The notes under the pieces: model-generated
What the model was told of the DNA's origin: nothing
The model's database searches: none
Seen by the model: the letters and a program-made list of their open reading frames with translations, nothing else
In this document: piece after piece, positions 24,438-32,361 of the stretch
Layout of the letters: each line of letters starts with the position of its first letter
How positions within the stretch are numbered: the first letter of the stretch is position 1
Translations under genes and position numbers: made by a program
Assembly (NCBI RefSeq): GCF_014646075.1
Contig: NZ_BMMT01000008.1
Span: forward strand, 62,001 to 126,000
Length of the DNA: 64,000 nt
Direction: 5' to 3'
DNA from: Saccharopolyspora thermophila
GTDB taxonomy: Bacteria; Actinomycetota; Actinomycetes; Mycobacteriales; Pseudonocardiaceae

Positions 24438-25574
24438 TCAGGCCGGGACCGGCTGCTGGACCGGGGTTTCGGGGTGCGCCAGGAGGCCACGGCGGGCGAG
24501 TTCCGGGTGCACGCCCTCACCGAACCAGTACGCCTCCTCCAGGTGCGGGTAGCCGGAGAGCACGAACTCCTCCACGCCGACCGCGTGGTACTCCTCGATG
24601 AGGTCGGCGACCTCGCTGTGGCTGCCGACGAAGGCCGTGCCGGCGCCGCCGCGCAGCAACCCGACCCCCGCCCACAGCCCCGGGTGCACCTCCAGGTCGC
24701 GGGCGTTGCCGGTCAGCTGCCCGCCGTGCAGGGCGACCATGCTGCGCTGGCCGGTCGACTCGGTCCGCGCCAGCCTCTCCTGGGACGCCGCCACGTCCGC
24801 CGGGTCCATCTGGTCGACGAACCGCTGCGCGGTCGCCCACGCCTCGGCGCTGGAGTCGCGGGTGATGACGTGGGCGCGCACCCCGAAGCGCAGCGTGCGG
24901 CCCTCCTCGGCGGCCAGCTCGCGCAGCCGCTGCACCTTCCGGGCCACCGCGCCGGGCGGCTCGCCCCAGGTCAGGTGCACGTCGGCGCGCCGGGCCGCGA
25001 CCGGCAGGGCGGCGTCCGACGACCCGCCGAAGTACAGCGGCGGCTGCGGGGTCGGCCGCGCGAACGAGGTCGCGCCGCGGACCTGGTAGTACCGGCCGTC
25101 AAAGTCGAACGGCCCGCCCGCGAAGATCCCGCGCAGCACGGCCAGGAACTCGTCGGTGCGCGCGTAGCGCTCGTCGTGGTCGAGCCAGTCGCCGTAGCGC
25201 TGCGCCTCCACCGACTCCCCGCCGGTGACGATGTTGAGCAGCAGCCGACCCCCGGACACCTCCTGGTAGGTGGCGGCCAGCTGCGCGGCCAGCGTCGGGG
25301 TCAGCGAGCCGGGGCGGAAGGCCACCAGGAATTTGATCCGGCGGGTGCGCGCCAGCAGCGCGGCGGTGGTGAGCCAGGCGTCCTGGCACCAGCTGCCGGT
25401 GGGGGTCAGCATGCCGGTGAACCCGACGTGCTCGGCGGCCTGCGCCACCTGCGCGAGGTAGTCGATGTCAGGTCGTCGCGGTGTGTCGGCCGCAGCCGCT
25501 GTTACGTGTGGACGGTCCACGATGGAGCGTCCGTCGCCGTGGGTGGGCAGGAACCAGTGTGTGGTGATGCTCAT
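24438..25574 (-). CDS. ssuD: FMNH2-dependent alkanesulfonate monooxygenase, SsuD-like
   Basis: A 378-residue luciferase-like TIM barrel close to SsuD (about 380 aa). Typical stretches are HVGFTGMLTPTGSWCQDAWL, LVAFRPGSLTPTLAAQ, RLLLNIVTGGESVEAQRYG and FVLSGYPHLEEAYWFGEGV, quoted in parts; the His-Asp-Glu-Arg (DHDERYART) region and YFGGSS are conserved. It releases sulfite from alkanesulfonates using reduced flavin and oxygen. It follows the SsuA gene by 12 bases, so they form one operon. The flavin reductase partner may be the gene at 62003, and no SsuB/SsuC is in view. Confidence 0.9.
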   Translation of the reverse strand: MSITTHWFLPTHGDGRSIVDRPHVTAAAADTPRRPDIDYLAQVAQAAEHVGFTGMLTPTGSWCQDAWLTTAALLARTRRIKFLVAFRPGSLTPTLAAQLAATYQEVSGGRLLLNIVTGGESVEAQRYGDWLDHDERYARTDEFLAVLRGIFAGGPFDFDGRYYQVRGATSFARPTPQPPLYFGGSSDAALPVAARRADVHLTWGEPPGAVARKVQRLRELAAEEGRTLRFGVRAHVITRDSSAEAWATAQRFVDQMDPADVAASQERLARTESTGQRSMVALHGGQLTGNARDLEVHPGLWAGVGLLRGGAGTAFVGSHSEVADLIEEYHAVGVEEFVLSGYPHLEEAYWFGEGVHPELARRGLLAHPETPVQQPVPA

Positions 25575-25586
25575 GCTTCCTCCGGA

Positions 25587-26600
25587 TCAGCTGACCGCAG
25601 CGAGTTGCGCGGCGAACCTGGTGTCGACGAACTCGGCGAAGGAGAACCGGCGCGGGATCTCCCGGGCCGCCACGAAGGCGTCCGCCAGCTCCTGCTCGGA
25701 GCGGACCACTGCTTCATCCAGCGGCACCGGCAGGTCCGGCCCGGCGGCGGTGGCGCGGCGGGTGACCTCGATCGGCAGACCGGTGTCGGCCGCCCACGCC
25801 TGGGCCCGCTCCTCCCGGTGGGTGTCGGCGTAGCGCTGCGCCCGCGCCAGCCGCACCAGGTAGTCGGCGATGGCGGTGTTGCGGCCCGCGTCGGCCAGCG
25901 CGGCGGTCCCGGCGACCTGGAAGCTCAGTCCGTTGGCGGTGTGCCGGCCGTCGGCGATCACCCGGGCACCCGACTCCAGCTGCACCTGGGAGAAGTACGG
26001 GTCCCAGATGGCCCAGGCGTCCACCGCCCCCTGCCGGAACGCGCCGAGCGCGTCGGACGGCTGGAGGTAGACGAGTTCGACGTCGTCGGGCGTGAGGTTG
26101 ATCGTGCGCAGCGTCAGCAGGATCTGGGCGTGCGCGGAACTCCCCTTGGCGACGGCGATCTTGCGGCCGCGCAGCTCGTCGACGCGCTGCAACGGCGAAT
26201 CCGGCCGCACCACCAGCGCGTCGCTGGTGGTGTTGCCCTTCGACGCCGCGACCGCGCGGATCTTGGCGCCGGCCGCGGCGGCGAACAGCGGCGGCGTGTT
26301 GCCGACTCCGCCGAGGTCGATCGCGTCCGCCGACACCGCCTCCAGCAGCGGTGGCCCGGACGGGAAGGTGGCCCATTGCACGGTGTACGGGAATTCGTCG
26401 AGGCCCGCGGAGCGCAGCAGGGAACGGGAGTTGCCTTTCTGGTCACCGACGCGGAGGGTCACCTTCGCCAGTTGCTGCGGGGAGACCGGTGCGGGCACCG
26501 GCGCCTGCTCGGGCGCCCGCGACCCGCTGGCGCAGGCGCTGAGGAGGCCGGTTGACGCGGTGGATATGGCCAGCAAAGTGAGGAAATCACGACGACGCAC
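25587..26600 (-). CDS. ssuA: Aliphatic sulfonate ABC transporter substrate-binding lipoprotein, SsuA-like
   Basis: A 337-residue binding protein with a basic, Tat-like N-terminus (MRRRDFLTLL) and lipobox LLSAC (Cys23). The type-2 periplasmic-binding fold shows VTLRVGDQKGNSRSLLRSAG, DLGGVGNTPPLFAAAAG, KIAVAKGSSAHAQILLTL and DAWAIWDPYF, all typical of SsuA/taurine-type proteins. It should capture alkanesulfonates for import, but the permease and ATPase are not adjacent. A 26-residue leader peptide with its own promoter lies 110 bases upstream, so expression is probably attenuated by sulfur or cysteine supply. Confidence 0.9.
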   Translation of the reverse strand: MRRRDFLTLLAISTASTGLLSACASGSRAPEQAPVPAPVSPQQLAKVTLRVGDQKGNSRSLLRSAGLDEFPYTVQWATFPSGPPLLEAVSADAIDLGGVGNTPPLFAAAAGAKIRAVAASKGNTTSDALVVRPDSPLQRVDELRGRKIAVAKGSSAHAQILLTLRTINLTPDDVELVYLQPSDALGAFRQGAVDAWAIWDPYFSQVQLESGARVIADGRHTANGLSFQVAGTAALADAGRNTAIADYLVRLARAQRYADTHREERAQAWAADTGLPIEVTRRATAAGPDLPVPLDEAVVRSEQELADAFVAAREIPRRFSFAEFVDTRFAAQLAAVS

Positions 26601-26649
26601 GGTCGGTTACTCCAGGTTCGAAGAGGGAGTGAAGGCAGGCGAAAGCAGA

Positions 26650-26668
26650 CCCGCGCGGCGGGCGCGGG
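26650..26668 (-). promoter_or_regulatory. Candidate attenuator hairpin between leader peptide and ssuA
   Basis: CCCGCGC (26650-26656) pairs with GCGCGGG (26662-26668) across a 5-base loop. In the minus-strand RNA it falls between the leader stop (26710) and the ssuA start (26600) and is followed by a U/C-rich stretch (TCTGCTTTC). Confidence 0.4.
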
Positions 26669-26709
26669 ACGGCAATGCGGATCAGCCCAAAAGGATCAGC
26701 GCACGAGGA

Positions 26710-26790
26710 TCAACGGGGACGACATGCGGAGCTGGCCTGCCGTCGCAGATCGACGTGCAGGCGCCAGGTCAACGCAACGCGTCCGGTCAC
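26710..26790 (-). CDS. Leader peptide upstream of ssuA (26 aa), HVDL/ACR type
   Basis: A GTG at 26790 opens 26 codons ending TGA at 26710-26712. The C-terminal part is RLHVDLRRQASSACRPR. The H-V-D-L core followed by S-A-C-R near the stop matches a class of short 'putative leader peptides' found before sulfur-assimilation genes in actinomycetes, where a Cys codon near the end is thought to sense charged cysteinyl-tRNA. It has no ribosome site; its GTG is 7 bases from a -10 element, so the mRNA is probably leaderless. Two relatives are at 61861 and 63712. Confidence 0.75.
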   Translation of the reverse strand: MTGRVALTWRLHVDLRRQASSACRPR

Positions 26791-26797
26791 GGTGCGG

Positions 26798-26827
26798 ATC
26801 TTCGCAACGGCGCGGCGGCAGCGTCAA
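26798..26827 (-). promoter_or_regulatory. Promoter of the ssuA leader peptide
   Basis: Minus strand: -35 TTGACG (26827-26822), 18-base spacer, -10 GAAGAT (26803-26798). The transcription start would fall at or next to the GTG of the leader at 26790. Confidence 0.55.
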
Positions 26828-26883
26828 CGCCCCGGCGCGCCCTCCCACGGACCGGGAACGGCGGCGGTCCGCGCCCGCCGCCG

Positions 26884-27150
26884 TCAGTCGAACCGGATCT
26901 GCCAGTGCCGCGAGACGAGGGCGGCCGCGGCCAGCGAGCCCGCGGCGAGCACACCCCAACCCTCGCCGAGGAACAGGCACAGCACCGCGAGGATGATCGC
27001 GACCAGCGCGAGCAGCATCCGCGGCGACATGTGGGCCCGCACCCGGGTGAGCAGGCTGGTGTCGGTCAGCCTGCGGGCGAGCTTCGGATCCTCGCCCATA
27101 AGCTGGTTCTCGATCTCCTTCAGGCGGCGACGTTCATCCCTGGGCAGCAT
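26884..27150 (-). CDS. DUF3040 membrane protein
   Basis: An 88-residue DUF3040 protein: N-terminal helix LPRDERRRLKEIENQLMGED, then two hydrophobic helices (about 45-62 and 65-81). The family is small, actinobacterial and of unknown function. The ATG at 27150 is preferred over one at 27168 because TTGGAGGTGGCC lies just before it. A paralogue is found at 55507-55785. It is divergent from the ArsC-like gene. Confidence 0.85.
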   Translation of the reverse strand: MLPRDERRRLKEIENQLMGEDPKLARRLTDTSLLTRVRAHMSPRMLLALVAIILAVLCLFLGEGWGVLAAGSLAAAALVSRHWQIRFD

Positions 27151-27282
27151 GGCCACCTCCAAGGTCATCCGCCTCGTTGAACAAGTATCGCAACGATCGA
27201 CCTGCCTGGAAAGGGTCCATCGTCCCCGCCGCGGAGCAGTCCCGCTAGCCTGGGACCCGGTCGCTGCGACAAGGAGTTCTCG

Positions 27283-27639
27283 ATGGAGATCTGGGTCAAC
27301 CCGGCGTGTTCGAAGTGCCGTTCGGCGGTGGAGATGCTCGACGAGGCGGGCGTCGAGTACACGGTGCGGCGCTACCTGGAGCAGCCCCCGACCGCGGACG
27401 AGCTGGCGCAGGTGCTAGACCGCCTCGGTCTGGAACCGTGGGACGTCGCGCGGATGGCGGAGCCGGTGGCCAAGGAGCTCGGCCTGAAGGACTGGGACCG
27501 GGACGAGGCCACCCGCGGAAAGTGGATCGAGGCGATGGTGGCGCACCCGAAACTGATCCAGCGGCCGATCATCACCGCCGACGACGGCACCACCGTGGTT
27601 GCCCGCACCCCGGAGGCGGTCCGGTCCGTCCTGCCCTGA
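27283..27639 (+). CDS. ArsC-family (glutaredoxin-type) reductase-like protein
   Basis: A 118-residue thioredoxin-fold protein of the ArsC/Spx family. The active-site motif NPACSKCRSAVEML has Cys-x-x-Cys at residues 9 and 12, and the C-terminal RPIITADDGTTVVARTPEAV contains the Arg-Pro loop typical of arsenate-reductase-like proteins. With no arsenite pump nearby, a general thiol-redox role is as likely as arsenate reduction. ATG 27283 follows AAGGAG. Confidence 0.85.
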   Translation: MEIWVNPACSKCRSAVEMLDEAGVEYTVRRYLEQPPTADELAQVLDRLGLEPWDVARMAEPVAKELGLKDWDRDEATRGKWIEAMVAHPKLIQRPIITADDGTTVVARTPEAVRSVLP

Positions 27640-27781
27640 CCCGGCGCTCAGGCGTGACCGTGGCGTGTCACCGGCCGCCGCCCGCTTGACGCGAGCTGAC
27701 CGCCTCAGGTTCCGTCGCGGAGGGTTTCCACAAAGTGGGGTCCAGCGGGTCCACCGGCGCACAGCGACCGCGGGCATCCCG

Positions 27782-28129
27782 TCACTCCAGCGGCCAGCCG
27801 CGGTGCAGGGGACGCATCCCGTCGACCGGGCCGAGCCAGAGGTAGACCCAGCACGGTCGCCCGCCCAGGGGGACGCTGCGGCGCTCGTACTCGGGACCCT
27901 CGTACTCGTCCAGCAGCGGCAACGCGGTGGCCGGGTCGCGCAGCCGGAACACCTCCACCGGCACGCGGGAATCGCCGCCGAGCTTCAACGCCGGGTAGCC
28001 GTGGCCGGTGTCGTAGAGCTTCCCGGGCAGCCAGGTCGCCTCGCCGGGGCCGGTGACGTGCGGGGCGAGCAGGTGCCACGCCGCCGCGCCTGCCCGCAGC
28101 GTTCCGTAGACAGCAATGCGATCGGGCAC
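27782..28129 (-). CDS. Gamma-glutamylcyclotransferase-like (AIG2/GGCT) protein
   Basis: A 115-residue GGCT-fold protein. The substrate-binding turn VYGTLRAG (residues 7-14) and catalytic-glutamate region PLLDEYEGPEYERR are both present, as is the final VYLWLG strand. Members cyclise gamma-glutamyl amides or gamma-glutamylamines; the exact substrate is unknown. It lies downstream of the ClpC-like gene on the same strand but beyond a hairpin terminator, so it is probably independent. Confidence 0.85.
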   Translation of the reverse strand: MPDRIAVYGTLRAGAAAWHLLAPHVTGPGEATWLPGKLYDTGHGYPALKLGGDSRVPVEVFRLRDPATALPLLDEYEGPEYERRSVPLGGRPCWVYLWLGPVDGMRPLHRGWPLE

Positions 28130-28153
28130 GTCGGCGATTCTCCTGCAGGACGC

Positions 28154-28188
28154 GGCCGGGGCGCGCGCGTGGTGCGCCCGCCCCGGCC
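28154..28188 (-). terminator. Hairpin terminator after the Clp ATPase gene
   Basis: A 10-bp inverted repeat (28154-28163 with 28179-28188) with an internal GCGC pairing in the loop lies 13 bases past the Clp stop codon. Confidence 0.65.
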
Positions 28189-28200
28189 ACGTGGCACCGC

Positions 28201-30690
28201 TCAGACCGCGACCGCGTGGTCGACCTGGAAGGTCAGCTCGCCGTCGGCGGTGCCGATCCGCAGCCTCGACCCCGCCTCGAGCCCACCGTCCAGGATCAGG
28301 TCGCTGATCCGGTCGTCGACCTCGCGCTCGATGGCCCGCCGCAGCGGCCGCGCCCCGAACTCGGGCCGGTAGCCGCGCTCGGCGATCCAGGCGACCGCCG
28401 CGTCGTCGAACTCAACGGCGATCCCCATGTCCCGCAACCGCTGCTCGGTGCGCCGGAGCAGCATCCGGGTGATCGTGCGCAGCTGCTCGTCGTCGAGCCG
28501 CCGGAAGACCACGATCTCGTTGATGCGGTTGAGAAACTCCGGCCGGAACGCCTCCCGCAGCCGCGGCATGATCAGCTCGTCCAGCGCCGGGTCGGCGTCC
28601 CCGCTGCTGAACCCGATGCGGCCGCCGGGGCTGGAGACGATCTCCGAACCGAGGTTGCTGGTCATGATCAGCACCGTGTTGCTGAAGTCCACGGTCCGGC
28701 CCTGGCCGTCGGTCAGCCGGCCGTCGTCGAGGACCTGCAGCAGCGTGTTGAACACGTCCGGGTGGGCCTTCTCGATCTCGTCCAGCAGCACCACCGAGTA
28801 CGGGTGCCGCCGCACGGCCTCGGTCAGCTCACCCGCCTCGCCGTGCCCGACGTAGCCGGGCGGGGCGCCGACGAGACGGCTGGCGGTGTGCCGTTCCTGG
28901 AACTCGCTCATGTCCAGCCGCACCATGCGCTGCTCGTCGCCGAACAGCGACTCGGCCAGCGCCTTGGCCAGCTCGGTCTTGCCGACCCCGGTGGGGCCGA
29001 GGAACAGGAAGCTGCCAACCGGCCGGTTCGGGTCGCCGAGCCCGCTGCGGGAACGGCGCACCGCGCGGGCCAGCGCCCGCACCGCGTCGTCCTGGCCGAC
29101 GACGCGCTGGTGCAGCTCCTGCTCCAGGTTCTGCAGCCGCACCTTCTCGGCCGCGGTCAGCCGGCTGACCGGCACCCCGGTGGCGCGGGCGACGATCTCG
29201 GCGATGTCCTCGGCGGTGATCTCCGGCCTGCCGTCGGACGGGCTGCTGCCGAGCTTGGCCTGAGCCTGGTTGATCTCATCGCGCAGCGCCGAGGCCCGCT
29301 CGTAGTCCTCCTGGGCGACGGCTTCGTTCTTCAGCTGCTCCAGCCGCTGGATGCGGCTGCGCAGCTGCTCCACGTCCGGCGCGAGCGCGGACAGCCGCTT
29401 GCGGGCACCGGCCTGGTCGATCAGATCGATCGCCTTGTCCGGCAGGAACCGGTCGTTGAGGTACTGGTCGGACAGCCGGGCCGCGGCCTGCACCGCCTCG
29501 TCGGTGTAGCGGACCTGGTGGTGCTCCTCGTAGCGCTCGCGCAGGCCGCGCAGGATCTCGACGGTGTCGGCGACGCTCGGCTCGGGCACCTGCACCGGCT
29601 GGAACCGGCGCGCCAGCGCGGAGTCCTTCTCGATGTGCTTGCGGTACTCGTCCAGCGTCGTCGCGCCGACCACGTGCAGCTCACCGCGGGCCAGGCGGGG
29701 CTTGAGCATGTTGCCCGCGTCCATCGCGCCCTCGGCGCCGCCGGCACCGACGACGGTGTGCAGCTCGTCGACGAACACGATCAGCTCGTCGCGGTGCTCG
29801 GCGATCTCGTCGATCACCTTGGTCATGCGCTCCTCGAAGTCGCCGCGGTAGCGGGTCCCGGCGAGCATGCCGGACAGGTCCAGCTGGACCACCCGCTTGT
29901 CGGCGAGCACCTGCGGCACCTGGCCGGCGGCGATGCGCTGGGCCAGGCCCTCGACGACCGCGGTCTTGCCGACGCCCGCCTCGCCGATGAGCACCGGGTT
30001 GTTCTTGGTGCGCCGGGACAGGATCTCGACGGTCTGCTCGATCTCGTCGGCGCGGCCGATCACCGGGTCCAGCTCGCCGGCGCGGGCGCGGGCGGTGAGG
30101 TCGCGGCCGTACTGGTCGAGGGTCGGGGTGTCGCTGTTCTCCTGCTGGCTCGGCGCGGTCTGCTCGGTGCGCTGCCGCTGGTTGGCCGCGCGCAGTGCCT
30201 CGGGGCCGGCTCCGGCGGAGCCCAGGAGGCGGCCGGTTTCCGACTCGGGGCTGGCCGACATCGCCAGCAGCACGTGATGCGGGCCGATGTAGGTGGAGCC
30301 GAGCGCCCGGGCCACCCGGTGTGCGTCGGCGAGCACCGTGCGCGCCGCGAGGGTCAGCGTGACGGCGTCGTTCTCCACCGGCGACTGGGCGGCCGGAAGG
30401 TGCTGCTCGACCTGTTTCGCGAAGGCGTCGGTGTCGACGCCGACCTGCTTCAGCAGCTCGCGGGTGGGGGCCTGCTTGGCCGCCGCCCACAGCAGGTGCA
30501 GCGCGTCCAGGCTGTGCTGCCCGCGGTCGCGCGCGAACCGGGCGGCCTCGCCCACCAGCTGCTGCGCCTGCTCGGTCATCAACTGGGTGATGTCGATCCG
30601 GCGGGAGCTGGGCGTGGCGTCGTCCGTGCCGAAGAAGCGCGCGAAGTACTCGTCGAACGGTCCGCCGACCGGTCCGAAGAACGTCGCCAT
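28201..30690 (-). CDS. ClpC-like AAA+ protease ATP-binding subunit
   Basis: An 829-residue two-ring AAA+ unfoldase. After a Gly/Phe-rich N-terminus and a Clp-N domain, ring 1 has Walker [14 protein letters not shown] and Walker [14 protein letters not shown]; a short middle domain carries a UVR-type motif ([15 protein letters not shown]), as in ClpC and unlike the long ClpB middle domain; ring 2 has [16 protein letters not shown] and [12 protein letters not shown]. The tripeptide IGF in [10 protein letters not shown] is the expected ClpP-docking loop. It probably feeds substrates to ClpP in stress. ATG 30690 with GAGGAGGTCAGG is chosen. An HspR-type site lies 46 bases upstream. Confidence 0.9.
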   Translation of the reverse strand: MATFFGPVGGPFDEYFARFFGTDDATPSSRRIDITQLMTEQAQQLVGEAARFARDRGQHSLDALHLLWAAAKQAPTRELLKQVGVDTDAFAKQVEQHLPAAQSPVENDAVTLTLAARTVLADAHRVARALGSTYIGPHHVLLAMSASPESETGRLLGSAGAGPEALRAANQRQRTEQTAPSQQENSDTPTLDQYGRDLTARARAGELDPVIGRADEIEQTVEILSRRTKNNPVLIGEAGVGKTAVVEGLAQRIAAGQVPQVLADKRVVQLDLSGMLAGTRYRGDFEERMTKVIDEIAEHRDELIVFVDELHTVVGAGGAEGAMDAGNMLKPRLARGELHVVGATTLDEYRKHIEKDSALARRFQPVQVPEPSVADTVEILRGLRERYEEHHQVRYTDEAVQAAARLSDQYLNDRFLPDKAIDLIDQAGARKRLSALAPDVEQLRSRIQRLEQLKNEAVAQEDYERASALRDEINQAQAKLGSSPSDGRPEITAEDIAEIVARATGVPVSRLTAAEKVRLQNLEQELHQRVVGQDDAVRALARAVRRSRSGLGDPNRPVGSFLFLGPTGVGKTELAKALAESLFGDEQRMVRLDMSEFQERHTASRLVGAPPGYVGHGEAGELTEAVRRHPYSVVLLDEIEKAHPDVFNTLLQVLDDGRLTDGQGRTVDFSNTVLIMTSNLGSEIVSSPGGRIGFSSGDADPALDELIMPRLREAFRPEFLNRINEIVVFRRLDDEQLRTITRMLLRRTEQRLRDMGIAVEFDDAAVAWIAERGYRPEFGARPLRRAIEREVDDRISDLILDGGLEAGSRLRIGTADGELTFQVDHAVAV

Positions 30691-30735
30691 TCCTGACCTC
30701 CTCGCGACGGTGTTGCTGGCTGTCGCCGCCATCTC

Positions 30736-30756
30736 CTTGAGTGTGCTGCTATCAAC
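30736..30756. promoter_or_regulatory. HAIR-like (HspR-binding) site upstream of the Clp gene
   Basis: CTTGAGT (30736-30742), exactly 7 bases, then TATCAAC (30750-30756). The HspR consensus is CTTGAGT-N7-ACTCAAG: the first half is perfect and the second matches at 4 of 7 positions. Position before a Clp ATPase gene supports the call. Confidence 0.55.
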
Positions 30757-30952
30757 CAACGTTAGCCCGGCCCAGGTAATTCCCAGCAGCCCCACTGGTG
30801 TCGCACGTCACCTTCCGCGCATGCGCACGCTTGCGCACGTCTGGCGGGCCACGCCGGTTTGTCGGCGACCGTCCGCCGTTCGTGGTCCGGGTCTTGACCT
30901 CCAGTCCGCTCGAAGTTCCACGCTGGGGGCACCGACAGAGAGAGGTGTGGGC

Positions 30953-31582
30953 ATGGAGACTTCGGTGGAGCGGTCGACCTTCGAGGAGGCGTACGCGGCG
31001 GGCTCGGCGCCGTGGGTCATCGGCGAGCCGCAACCGGCGATCGTCGAGCTGGAGCGGGCGGGTGGCATCCGCGGGGCGGTGCTGGACCCCGGGTGCGGGG
31101 CGGGCGAGCACACCATCCTGCTGACCCGGCTCGGCTACGACGTGCTCGGCGTCGACTTCTCACCGCGTGCGGTGGAGCTGGCGCGGCAGAACGCCGCCCG
31201 GCAGCAGGTCGAGGCCCGCTTCGAGGTCGCCGACGCGCTGCGGCTGGACGGCGAGTCGCGCTTCGACACCGTGGTGGACAGCGCGCTGTTCCACGTGTTC
31301 GGGCCCGAGGACCGCGCGGCCTACGTGCGCGGCCTGCACCGGGTGTGCCGCGCGGGCGGGGCGGTGCACGTGCTGGCGTTGTCCGACGTCGAGCCCGGCT
31401 TCGGGCCGCGCGTCGGCGAGCATGTGATCCGCGAGGCGTTCGGGGCGGGCTGGCGGCTGGAGGAGGTCCGGCCGAGCCACTACCGGGGCGTCGCGCGCGG
31501 CGAGGCGGCCGCGGAACTGGGGGTCGAGGACGGCGCGGTGGTCGACCTGGCGGCCTGGCTGGCCACCGCCACCCGGGCCTGA
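30953..31582 (+). CDS. Class I SAM-dependent methyltransferase
   Basis: A 209-residue methyltransferase with motif I VLDPGCGAGEHTILLTRLG, acidic motif VLGVDFSPRAVELA, FEVADALRL and DTVVDSALFHVF. It resembles small thiopurine/tellurite-type methyltransferases, but the substrate cannot be told. ATG 30953 follows AGAGAGGTGTGGGC; the open frame upstream to 30293 overlaps the Clp gene and is not coding. The XdhC-like gene follows 40 bases later on the same strand. Confidence 0.85.
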   Translation: METSVERSTFEEAYAAGSAPWVIGEPQPAIVELERAGGIRGAVLDPGCGAGEHTILLTRLGYDVLGVDFSPRAVELARQNAARQQVEARFEVADALRLDGESRFDTVVDSALFHVFGPEDRAAYVRGLHRVCRAGGAVHVLALSDVEPGFGPRVGEHVIREAFGAGWRLEEVRPSHYRGVARGEAAAELGVEDGAVVDLAAWLATATRA

Positions 31583-31622
31583 GCTCCACTGTGGACCGTA
31601 TCGGGTGTGGCAGACTGGGGGC

Positions 31623-32138
31623 ATGACCGAGGATGCCGCGTGCGCCGTGGCGCACGGTGAAGTTTCGATGGACACCGGTGATCGCGCGCTGGTGGCGGTC
31701 TTCGCCTCGCCGGTGGCCGATCACCTGCTCCGGTACGGCCGGGACCTTGGCTTCCGGCTGTTGCTGGTCGAGCCCGACCCGGAGCGCGCCGTGCCGGAGG
31801 GACTCGACGTGGTGCGGTCCGTGCCGGAGCTGGGCCCGGAGGTCGACGTCGTGGTCACCGACCACCACCGGGCCGAGCTCGGGCCGGTGCTGCGCGACGT
31901 GCTGGCGCACGACGTCCGGTGGGTCGGCATCATGGGCAACCCCCGCCACGTCGGACCGCACGTGGCGGCCCTGCGGGAGCTCGGCGTCCCGGATGCCGAG
32001 ATCAAGCGGGTGCACCGGCCGATCGGGCTGAACATCGGCTCTCGCACCCCGCCGGAGATCGCGGTGGCCACCCTGGCCGGGCTGATCGCCGACCGCAACG
32101 GCAAACCCGGCGGCTTCACCTTCTCAGGGCCTGCCTGA
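31623..32138 (+). CDS. XdhC-type Rossmann-domain protein (C-terminal domain only)
   Basis: A 171-residue protein equal to the C-terminal half of XdhC/CoxI proteins: VRWVGIMGNPRHVGPHVAAL, KRVHRPIGLNIGSRTPPEIA and VATLAGLIADRNG are diagnostic. XdhC proteins help insert the sulfurated molybdenum cofactor into xanthine-dehydrogenase-type enzymes; split forms exist. No molybdoenzyme is in the window. ATG 31623 is chosen; ORF continues upstream by six codons. A strong hairpin follows the stop. Confidence 0.8.
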   Translation: MTEDAACAVAHGEVSMDTGDRALVAVFASPVADHLLRYGRDLGFRLLLVEPDPERAVPEGLDVVRSVPELGPEVDVVVTDHHRAELGPVLRDVLAHDVRWVGIMGNPRHVGPHVAALRELGVPDAEIKRVHRPIGLNIGSRTPPEIAVATLAGLIADRNGKPGGFTFSGPA

Positions 32139-32146
32139 CGAACCAC

Positions 32147-32173
32147 CCCTGCCTGGGGAATCCCCAGGCAGGG
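32147..32173 (+). terminator. Hairpin terminator after the XdhC-like gene
   Basis: A perfect 12-bp inverted repeat (32147-32158 with 32162-32173, loop AAT) starts 9 bases after the stop codon. Confidence 0.8.
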
Positions 32174-32361
32174 AAAAAGCGAATGGAACCTGACGGCGAG
32201 ACAACAGCGACGTGTCCCTGCGCCGATCGAGTGAAGCGCTAGGTAGCCTGTTTCGCGGGTGAGCACAGGCCGCGACCTCTTTTTATCCCTGTCGGTACGG
32301 GGATCCTACCGGTCATCGGCTTTTTGGTCGACATCGCGGATGTGACAAAACGTGCTATGGA

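Noticed and set aside
24366-26555. A 729-codon plus-strand frame opposite ssuD and ssuA
   Set aside because: It runs antisense across two genes with clear SsuD and SsuA motifs and a 12-base operon gap.
28216-30696. An 826-codon open frame on the plus strand opposite the Clp ATPase gene
   Set aside because: It mirrors the Clp gene exactly; the translation has no domain and arises from high third-position GC of the real gene.
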